From NCBI GenBank assembly GCA_964646435.1, contig CAZYEJ010000021.1, forward strand, positions 1 to 32,261: DNA of 32,261 bases, in the 5' to 3' direction. The notes under the pieces are model-generated. The model was not told the DNA's origin. It searched no databases and saw nothing but the letters and a program-made list of their open reading frames with translations. Both the position numbers and the translations under genes were made by a program. The stretch is from UBA3076 sp964646435 (lineage in GTDB: Bacteria > Desulfobacterota > Dissulfuribacteria > Dissulfuribacterales > UBA3076). Of this stretch, positions 1 to 6,718 are shown piece by piece. Numbering within the stretch: position 1 is the first letter of the stretch; every line of letters begins with the position of its first letter.

Positions 1-276
1 CCTACAATATACCCAAGGACAATGAAGTGGATACTCTCTTTAAGGTTGTTTCCTTTTTTAATTCAAAATTCAAAATTCAAAATTCTGTCTGAATGGTTTT
101 TTCGTTCAAATACTAATTATACTGCAAAAAGTGTTTTTGTTCAAAATCCGATATTCAGGATTATGGTGAATTGTGAAAAAAATATTTAAAAGACATATAC
201 CTTAATTCAAAATTCAGCATTTAGCATTCAACATTTAATTGTGCGCCACAGATTGGACTTTTTCAGCGAAATCATA
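1..276. other. Noncoding stretch downstream of rho
   Basis: I see no gene here. The stretch holds a degenerate partial copy of a dispersed repeat (about 40-113, described separately) and A/T-rich heptamer-like runs built on the words AATTCAAA and CATTTAG (about 58-86 and 205-238). No convincing rho-gene terminator (stem plus T-run on the minus strand) is visible directly after the rho stop codon at 277. Confidence 0.6.
40..113 (+). repeat. Degenerate partial copy of repeat family A
   Basis: The block beginning CTTTAAGG, followed by CCTTTTTTAATTCAAAATTC and ending in a CTGTCTGAATG / CGTTCAAATAC imperfect hairpin, matches the right half of the full element at 26507-26648 and of the copy at 32136-32261. 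The left terminal repeat is missing and the end hairpin has several mismatches, so this looks like the oldest of the three copies. It carries no open reading frame. Confidence 0.6.
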
Positions 277-1560
277 TTATCTGTTCATAGACGCCAAAAA
301 ATCGGTGTTGTTTTTTGTCCCCTTCATTTTGTCCAGGAGGAATTCCATGCTGTCTACCGGATTTAAGGGTGACAGAAGTTTTCGCAAAAGCCAAATTCGA
401 TTCAACACATCCTCGGGCAGCAGCAGCTCTTCTTTCCTGGTGCCGGAGTGATTGATATCAATTGAAGGGAATATCCTTTTGTCAGTGAGCTTTCTGTCTA
501 AATGAATTTCCATGTTTCCAGTGCCCTTGAACTCTTCAAATATGACCTCGTCCATTCGGCTTCCCGTATCCACAAGGGCAGTAGCAATTATTGTAAGACT
601 ACCCCCTTCCTCAATGTTTCTGGCGGCACCGAAGAAGCGCTTGGGCTTTTGAAGCGCATTGGAGTCTACACCCCCGGAGAGAATCTTGCCACTGGGAGGG
701 ACTACGGTGTTATAGGCCCTGGCAAGCCTGGTGATGCTATCCAGAAGTATCACCACGTCGCGTTTATGCTCAACTAGGCGCTTTGCCTTCTCAATAACCA
801 TTTTGGAGACCTGGACATGGCGCTGGGCCGGCTCATCGAACGTCGAGCTGACAACCTCTGCCTTTACAATGCGTTGCATGTCTGTGACTTCCTCCGGTCT
901 TTCATCTATGAGCAGGACAATCAATATGACCTCGGGGTAATTTCTGGTGATACTGTTGGCGATATTTTGGAGGAGCATTGTCTTGCCGGTTCGGGGAGGT
1001 GCGACGATAAGTCCTCTTTGGCCCTTACCGATTGGAGTCACAAAATCCATTATCCTGGCGGAATAGTTGTCTGAATCGGTCTCCAGGTTGAAACGCTCAT
1101 CAGGATAGAGAGGCGTGAGGTTTTCAAAGATTACCTTATCAAAGGATGCATCAGGGGTATCATGGTTTAGGGATTCTACCTTCAGCAGGGCAAAGTATCG
1201 TTCTCCTTCCTTGGGAGGACGGATCTGGCCGGAGACGGTATCGCCGGTTTTCAAAGCAAAACGTCTGATTTGTGACGGAGATACGTATATGTCATCCGGG
1301 CCTGGCAGGTAACTGTAGTCCGGGCTACGAAGGAAACCAAATCCATCCTGAAGTATTTCCAGCACACCCTCGCCATACACAGACCCATTATTGGCGGTCT
1401 GGGCCTTAAGTATAGCAAAGATGATTTCCTGTTTACGCATCCCGCTGGGAGAATCCACTCCCAGGTCTTTTGCTATTTTGTGAAGTTCACCTATGCCTTT
1501 ACATTTTAAATCAGCTAAAATTATTGTTTTTGTTGTATTAGTTTTTGATATTTTAGGCAT
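277..1560 (-). CDS. rho: Transcription termination factor Rho
   Basis: Hexameric RNA-dependent ATPase/translocase that ends transcription at Rho-dependent sites. The 427-residue product is full length for the family (E. coli about 419). In order it shows an N-terminal Rho_N-like segment (about 1-50, with MRKQEIIFAILK), the cold-shock-like RNA-binding domain with GFGFLR (74-79) and YVSPSQIRRF, then the RecA-type ATPase: Walker A APPRTGKT (187-194), Walker B VVILLD (269-274), the Q-loop PPSGKILSGG (288-297) and the R-loop KGTGNME (345-351). The start is supported by AGAGG about 8 nt upstream of ATG. It is the first gene of its transcript; a TATAAT on the minus strand (1665-1670) about 100 bp upstream is a possible -10, but I see no good -35. 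Identification is essentially certain. Confidence 0.98.
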   Translation of the reverse strand: MPKISKTNTTKTIILADLKCKGIGELHKIAKDLGVDSPSGMRKQEIIFAILKAQTANNGSVYGEGVLEILQDGFGFLRSPDYSYLPGPDDIYVSPSQIRRFALKTGDTVSGQIRPPKEGERYFALLKVESLNHDTPDASFDKVIFENLTPLYPDERFNLETDSDNYSARIMDFVTPIGKGQRGLIVAPPRTGKTMLLQNIANSITRNYPEVILIVLLIDERPEEVTDMQRIVKAEVVSSTFDEPAQRHVQVSKMVIEKAKRLVEHKRDVVILLDSITRLARAYNTVVPPSGKILSGGVDSNALQKPKRFFGAARNIEEGGSLTIIATALVDTGSRMDEVIFEEFKGTGNMEIHLDRKLTDKRIFPSIDINHSGTRKEELLLPEDVLNRIWLLRKLLSPLNPVDSMEFLLDKMKGTKNNTDFLASMNR

Positions 1561-2056
1561 GGTTTTACCTCTACGGGGTTTGTGTATTATTAAAAGAGCC
1601 TGCGGGCGTAAATTTTTTAAAGAAATCCAAGTTGTAATGAAATCCGAAAAAACACAGCAATTGTATTATAAAATGGGCTTAAGCTAGTCGCCTTTGGAGG
1701 GGGATTTAATTAAATGCGTACTACTCTACACCAAATGTAATTTGTGGTTTGTCGTAAAGTGAGATGGCTTTTTGCAGAATTTTGACCACAGACAATGTTG
1801 CACCGTCTTTGCAAGATGCGACATGTTAGCTTTAAAACCAGAAAAAAAGCAGCCCACCTCAAGATAGGTAACGTATTCTATATTTGTTTATTATCAGCAA
1901 AAGAATATTTAGCGTTTGGAAGCGGAAGAATTCCTATTAACTATGAATGCCACGATTTTTATTTGTCCAACCTGAATAATGGCCGAAAAATGACTATTTA
2001 TAACGTAGTAGTTTATACTTAATTAATCGTTTCCAAATTGTCAATGTCTTTTTGCA
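1561..2056. other. Long gap between rho and panE
   Basis: Nearly 500 bp with no gene that I can support. It lies upstream of rho and downstream of panE, so it should contain the rho promoter and leader. A TATAAT on the minus strand at 1665-1670 would give a leader of roughly 100 nt. Short open frames in the rest have unlikely composition and no ribosome-binding site. Confidence 0.5.
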
Positions 2057-3028
2057 TTAAACCGGATTTTTCCAGCCCAGACGTGAATTCAGGCGCACAA
2101 GAAGAGTCAAGATCTCGTTTACCGGGGTCGCAATTCCAAGTTCTTTGCCCATCCCGGTAATGGCGCCGTTAATGTAGTCGATTTCAGTGGGCCTGTTTTT
2201 GATACGGTCCTGTAGCATGGAGGACCTGTTTTCCGCAGTTGCCCTACATACTGAATTAACCATATTGTGGGCCTCTTCAAGTGAAAGGCCTATGGCAATG
2301 TCCTTCTTTAATGACAACGTCCATGCCTCAGCAACTGCAAGTTCCTGAAGTCGCAGGGATTCCGGATATTGTGGTAACTTACCATTGGTAATGCCGCAGA
2401 GGGCGGTTAATGCATTTATCCCAACATTGATAATCAGCTTGCGCCATATGTGAGGATAGATGTCTTCAACTGTTTGAGATGGCCATCCCGAGTCATTCAG
2501 CAAAGTCGCTAAAGAAATTAACCTGTCTTTGGCTTCAGGGTTGTGGATCACTAATCCAAGCGTTGTGGGACCACCCCCGGCATGGCGAACATGTCCTTCA
2601 TTCAGTAGAGTTGCCCCCTGTGAGGTCACGCCCAGGGCAATTTGTTCCGGTTTTACAATTTTAGAAAGTGTGGATTCATGCCCTATACCGTTTTGCAGAG
2701 TAACAACCAGGGTTTCAGGTCCTACCAGGGGGCCTATACGCTTCACAGCATCGGCAGTCTGGGCGGCCTTGACAAACACTATCACCCAATCCTGGGGACC
2801 CAAAGACTCAGGTTTTGCGGTAATGTCCGGAAAGGCGGTCCATGACTCCTTTGATGACGTAACCTGTATTCCGGCCTTCTTGAGCCTCTTGGCGCGATCC
2901 GGCTTGTAATCAAGTATGGAAACAGGGCAATCTTGTTTGTAAAGCGTGGCAGCCAGAAGACAACCCATAGCCCCCGGGCCTACAATAGTGAGCTTGAATT
3001 GATTTCGATCTTGCATTGTTTGGTCCAT
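2057..3028 (-). CDS. panE: 2-dehydropantoate 2-reductase (ketopantoate reductase)
   Basis: Cytoplasmic NADPH-dependent reduction of ketopantoate to pantoate in pantothenate/CoA biosynthesis. The 323-residue protein begins with a Rossmann fold carrying GPGAMG (17-22). The middle has LQNGIG (111-116). The catalytic block is WRKLIINVGINAL (195-207), with K197 the expected catalytic lysine, and the C-terminal domain has ENRSSMLQD (266-274) and RPTEIDYINGAI (279-290), with the expected substrate-binding serine and glutamate. The start lies 6 bp after the pbp1A stop with no Shine-Dalgarno sequence of its own, so translational coupling is likely; an alternative ATG is four codons further in. The ApbA/PanE family includes paralogues acting on other 2-keto acids, and no other pan gene is adjacent, so the exact substrate is inferred from motif conservation. 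Confidence 0.9.
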   Translation of the reverse strand: MDQTMQDRNQFKLTIVGPGAMGCLLAATLYKQDCPVSILDYKPDRAKRLKKAGIQVTSSKESWTAFPDITAKPESLGPQDWVIVFVKAAQTADAVKRIGPLVGPETLVVTLQNGIGHESTLSKIVKPEQIALGVTSQGATLLNEGHVRHAGGGPTTLGLVIHNPEAKDRLISLATLLNDSGWPSQTVEDIYPHIWRKLIINVGINALTALCGITNGKLPQYPESLRLQELAVAEAWTLSLKKDIAIGLSLEEAHNMVNSVCRATAENRSSMLQDRIKNRPTEIDYINGAITGMGKELGIATPVNEILTLLVRLNSRLGWKNPV

Positions 3029-3034
3029 TTTTGA

Positions 3035-5122
3035 TTAAAAAAGGAAGTCGTCAAGTCTTTTTAACCAGGAAGGGAGCCGGAATTTTCCAGACGAAGGGTG
3101 AAGAGGTGGAAGTAAATCCTCTCTCATTGCTTCCCAAACAAAAGAGCTTTTATTGTCTTTTTTGGGTATAATTATTTCGCCGGTTTGCCGGTCTACCTGG
3201 ACTATAGCTATTCCCTGAGGTATACAAAAATTCTGTTTTATCATTCCTTTTTTTGTTACTGACATGAAAGATGTCCAGATCGGGCATGCAACTCTGCCCC
3301 CGGTTTCTTTTTTGCCCAATGATTTTTTATCTTCTCTTCCGACCCACACTGCTGCCACTACTTCCGGGGTAAATCCAATGAACCACGCATCTCGACAATT
3401 ATCAGTAGTGCCGGTCTTACCGCCTGCCGGAATTCCAAGGGCCCTGGCATTGCGACCAGTACCCTCCTGGATCACTCCCCTGAGGAGATGGACCATCTGA
3501 AAAGCAGTTACCGGGTCAAGCGCTTCGTTGAAAATAGGCTCAAGTTGTTCTATTATTTCTCCTTTTCGACTTTTAACTTCCTGAATAAATTGGGGTTTAA
3601 CATTTTTGCCCAGATTGGGGAAGGTGCTGTAAGCCCTTACCATCTCGATTGGAGTGACTTCGGAAGAACCCAGAGCAATAGACAGATTATTTGCCAGGGG
3701 CGTCTCTATTCCCATACGCCTCGCCATATCATGAATGGAGGCCAATCCGATTGCCCTTGCGATTTTTACGGAAATGACATTACGGGAGTGTGTGAGGGCC
3801 GTCCTTATGGTGATCGGGCCCATATAGGTCCTGTCGAAGTTCTCTGGTTCCCACATGGTTTGAGAATCAACTCCGGGCAGTGAAATCGGTTCATCCACAA
3901 CGATTGTATTAGGGGCTATAAGTCTATTGGATAGGGCGGCTGAATAGATTATTGCCTTAAAGGCAGACCCTGGCTGCATTCTGCCCTGGGTTGCCAGGTT
4001 GAATTGAGATTTTTTGAAGTCCTTGCCTCCCCAAAGGGCCTGAACAGCACCGGTTTTTGCCTCGATTGCCACAAGGGTTGCCTGAACAGACTGGTTCAGT
4101 TCGGTATCCTTAGTATGCCTCTTGCGTAAGTTATCCAGACCCTGACGCACTGCTTTATCGGCCTTGATCTGCCAGTCCCTTTTGAGAGTAGTTGTTACGG
4201 TAAGACCGTCTGTCAGAAGTCTTTTCTTGCCATACCTTACTTCAAGTTCCCTTCTCACTTCCGAAAGGAAATAATCTGTGCCGGGCGGAGGATCCAGGGT
4301 CTCTCTTTTCAGGCGAATAGGGGTCTCTTGTGCCTCTTTTGCCTCCTCTGGAGTAATATAGCCTTCCTCTACCATCCGTCTCAGCACATAATCCTGACGC
4401 CTCTTGGCACGGTCCAGATATTTTGTCGGGTCGTACCGGCTCGGGGCCTTGGGCAGGCCGGCAAAGAGTGCGCATTCAGCGAGATTTAGGTCATCTACAT
4501 GTTTTGCGAAGTAGGTCCTGGCAGCACTTTCAACTCCATAGGCCCCTTGTCCAAGATATATCTGATTCAAATATATGGTCAGAATCTCGTTTTTTGTGAG
4601 TGCTGCGTCAATTTGCCAGGCCAGGATGGCTTCTTTAACCTTGCGCGACCAACTTTTTTCCCTGGTAAGGAGTAAGGATCTTGTTACCTGCTGGGTAATG
4701 GTACTCGCGCCCTGGACTATTCCGCCTGCCTCCATATTTTTCAGTATGGCCCGAAGGACCCCCATGAAATCAATGCCGGGATGTTCGTAAAACCTGGCAT
4801 CTTCAGCTGCCAGGAATGCCTGTACCAGCCTGTCCGGCATTCGGGAAATCGGGACAGGCCATCTTTTCTCCTTATACCAGTAAGCGATGGGACGATGGTC
4901 CGAGTCGAGCACTTCAGTGACCATGGGAGGATTATAAGATTTAAGACTTGAGATTTCCGGGAGACCCAAGAGCATATACCCTATTATGAGACTAGCAATT
5001 GCCATGGACACCACAAGGGCTGATCCAAGTATAATTCCCAGCAGAGGACGATAGCCCCATACAATGGGTTTTCCGGATTTTTTTCTGCGAATTTTAGCCA
5101 TAAAGTAATCATATATAAACAT
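3035..5122 (-). CDS. mrcA: Bifunctional penicillin-binding protein 1A (glycosyltransferase/transpeptidase)
   Basis: Class A PBP that polymerises and cross-links peptidoglycan at the outer face of the inner membrane. I choose the ATG at 5122 (695 aa) because AAGG lies 7 nt upstream; a longer frame to 5215 has no such site and would end 6 bp from tRNA-Pro. In this numbering there is a basic N-tail, one membrane anchor (about 27-52), a GT51 domain with EDARFYEHPG (107-116) and GASTITQQ (138-145), then a transpeptidase domain with SAFK (386-389, nucleophile Ser386), SRN (446-448) and KTGT (569-572). All catalytic motifs are intact. It precedes panE by 6 bp, forming a probable two-gene operon, and the promoter must lie between its start and the divergent tRNA gene. 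Confidence 0.95.
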   Translation of the reverse strand: MFIYDYFMAKIRRKKSGKPIVWGYRPLLGIILGSALVVSMAIASLIIGYMLLGLPEISSLKSYNPPMVTEVLDSDHRPIAYWYKEKRWPVPISRMPDRLVQAFLAAEDARFYEHPGIDFMGVLRAILKNMEAGGIVQGASTITQQVTRSLLLTREKSWSRKVKEAILAWQIDAALTKNEILTIYLNQIYLGQGAYGVESAARTYFAKHVDDLNLAECALFAGLPKAPSRYDPTKYLDRAKRRQDYVLRRMVEEGYITPEEAKEAQETPIRLKRETLDPPPGTDYFLSEVRRELEVRYGKKRLLTDGLTVTTTLKRDWQIKADKAVRQGLDNLRKRHTKDTELNQSVQATLVAIEAKTGAVQALWGGKDFKKSQFNLATQGRMQPGSAFKAIIYSAALSNRLIAPNTIVVDEPISLPGVDSQTMWEPENFDRTYMGPITIRTALTHSRNVISVKIARAIGLASIHDMARRMGIETPLANNLSIALGSSEVTPIEMVRAYSTFPNLGKNVKPQFIQEVKSRKGEIIEQLEPIFNEALDPVTAFQMVHLLRGVIQEGTGRNARALGIPAGGKTGTTDNCRDAWFIGFTPEVVAAVWVGREDKKSLGKKETGGRVACPIWTSFMSVTKKGMIKQNFCIPQGIAIVQVDRQTGEIIIPKKDNKSSFVWEAMREDLLPPLHPSSGKFRLPSWLKRLDDFLF

Positions 5123-5177
5123 AGTGTTACCTTGAGGCAACCACAGAACCGGAAGCACTATACCAAATCCAAAGTCC

Positions 5178-5206
5178 TTGAAGGCTTTTAAGCTCTGTGT
5201 TAAACA
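5178..5206 (+). promoter_or_regulatory. Possible tRNA-Pro promoter
   Basis: TTGAAG, a 17-bp spacer and TAAACA lie in front of the tRNA gene, giving a start near 5213, eight bases before the mature 5' end. The -10 is a weak match, so this is tentative. Confidence 0.3.
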
Positions 5207-5220
5207 AGATGTCAACTAAT

Positions 5221-5297
<77 letters not shown>

Positions 5298-5387
5298 TTC
5301 ATTCCCTTTTTTCTTTTGGAAGTCTTCAAATTCGGCTTAATTCTCCCGTGAACGGTTACTGATTTGGATTTGTTGGGCAAAACAATT

Positions 5388-5897
5388 ATGAACAAACAGA
5401 CTTGTCAGTGCAGTAAATGTGGAATATGGGCAGATAAACATAAACTGTGCATTGTTGATGATACCTATTTCTGCACAAGATGTATGTATGGAGATATTGA
5501 ACCAGTTGAAATTTATCCGATTGGAATTGTAAAAAACAATTTAATTAAATGTCCTACGGGTTTCGGTGTAGTTGGGGACGACAAAATATCCAGAATTATA
5601 TTTTTCCCTTTTCAGGAAATTTTTATGTATAAACTCGAGGATGAAAAATATATTACCATTGTTTATTATCTCAACAAGTCTGGACCAGTCAAATCGGTAT
5701 TTAATAGGGGTCTTGATGGAAAATCGGTTGGAGTTTTTGCTTCTCGCACTCCTAATAGGCTTTCCAAAATAGCTATTCAAGATGTCACATTAGTAAAAAT
5801 AGAAGGGACAACACTCTATGTCGAGGGTCTTGATGCTATTAATGGAAGTCCTGTGCTTGACATCAAATTAAAAATAAATGCAACAAAAAATAGGTGA
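5388..5897 (+). CDS. Cys-rich TrmO/TsaA (UPF0066)-like protein
   Basis: The C-terminal two thirds match the TrmO/TsaA family (SAM-dependent N6-methylation of t6A37 in tRNA): YPIGIVKN near the domain start, GVFASRTPNR in the middle and LYVEGLDAINGSPVLDIK near the end. I use ATG 5388 (169 aa) rather than the in-frame TTG at 5364. Two things are odd. The N-terminus carries six cysteines in a CxCxxC ... C ... CxxC arrangement (C6, C8, C11, C21, C29, C32) resembling a zinc-binding knuckle. The usual family signature R-P-N-P-I-G after the SR(T/S)P block reads R-L-S-K-I-A here. Whether it still methylates tRNA cannot be told from sequence. It is clearly more A/T-rich than its neighbours, and its 3' end abuts an inverted-repeat element, which suggests transfer. 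Confidence 0.75.
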   Translation: MNKQTCQCSKCGIWADKHKLCIVDDTYFCTRCMYGDIEPVEIYPIGIVKNNLIKCPTGFGVVGDDKISRIIFFPFQEIFMYKLEDEKYITIVYYLNKSGPVKSVFNRGLDGKSVGVFASRTPNRLSKIAIQDVTLVKIEGTTLYVEGLDAINGSPVLDIKLKINATKNR

Positions 5898-5903
5898 TTG
5901 TAA

Positions 5904-6118
5904 CCTGAATCGAGCGATTAGCTGTTAGCCATTAGCGTTTAGCTTTGAAAAATTAAGGTATTACGTTAACTAGAAATAACACTCAACGGGTTCATCCTAT
6001 TGAATGCAGCTTCGCTGCTCCCTTTGGGGATTCAACAGGGTGAAAGTTTGTAATAGCAGAACATCCTGTAATCATTAAACTAATAGCTAACCGCTAAAGG
6101 CTAATCACTCAATTTAGG
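5904..6118. repeat. MITE-like inverted-repeat element (family D)
   Basis: The left end starting CCTGAATCGAGCGATTAG is mirrored by the right end, whose complement starts CCTAAATTGAGTGATTAG, and the similarity continues inwards through GTTAGCCATTAGCG-type words. A second nested palindrome (ATTGAATGC ... GGATTCAACAGG, about 5998-6041) sits in the middle. There is no coding capacity, and the element starts 6 bp after the TrmO-like stop codon. GTA(A) flanks both ends and could be a short target duplication. The full inserted state is inferred from symmetry alone. Confidence 0.6.
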
Positions 6119-6156
6119 CGTAAGGAACAAGTAAATTGTCCTCATTTGGCCAATTT

Positions 6157-6615
6157 TCAAAATTTGCTAAGCATACTCTTAAGCCGCCCTCTTAAAAACC
6201 GAACGGGATGAAATGTCACGGGCTTAAGTATTGAGGGTAGCGTGAATCCAGCCGTGTCAAATTCCTCTGGTTGCGCCAGTGGATAACTCAATTCATGGAT
6301 ATGGGCTCCGGAGAGTCCCCGTTTTTGCGATTCCAGCCACAGGGGTACTTGGTGTGGCTGAAGTCCCAGAATAGTGTATAAGACCGTGTCCAGGGTCACA
6401 GGGTTTGACGACGCTCCGAGCAGGGACAGGTCGAACGGATCTCCATCGATGGGGCCGGTCCGCTGCATGGACACCACTGCATCAACCAGGCTCACAGTTT
6501 CTGGCAGGGCTTGCATAAGTTCAATGAGTAAACTCTCAAAAAGATCAGACATATCACCGTATTGGCAGTGTGCCAGAGCCTTGCGAAAACCTACCACGCA
6601 TCCGAAGAAATTTTT
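6157..6615 (-). pseudogene. C-terminal remnant of a DUF362 protein
   Basis: Reading the minus strand from 6615, the frame gives KNFFGCVVGFRKALAH, then LVDAVVSMQRTGPIDGDP, then LGASSNPVTLDTVLYTILGL. This is the order of the conserved C-terminal half of DUF362 proteins (K-N-x-F-G-C, D-A-(I/V)-x-x-M-x-x-x-G-P-x-x-G-x-P, A-S-x-(D/N)-P-V-x-L-D). Full-length members are about 300-400 residues; here roughly 150 remain. A TAA stop (6616-6618) sits immediately before the KN motif, and upstream codons do not read as DUF362. GTG 6597 could start a 146-residue product, but there is no ribosome-binding site. The kinase gene on the other strand begins about 100 bp away, consistent with an old rearrangement having removed the front half. 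Confidence 0.7.
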
Positions 6616-6718
6616 TTAATAACCGTTGCAATAAATCAATATTATCCTAATTTGTGCCGAAATATCATTATAAGAACATGAATAACCAGCACAGAAGCAG
6701 TCTGCCTGCCATTGTATA

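Noticed and set aside
58..86. Tandem AATTCAAA words that might be read as a short CRISPR or repeat array
   Set aside because: The units are 8 bases or shorter, contiguous and without spacers; they are part of repeat family A and low-complexity DNA.
1795..2022. 75-codon open frame in the rho-panE gap
   Set aside because: No ribosome-binding site, unlikely residue composition, no family resemblance.
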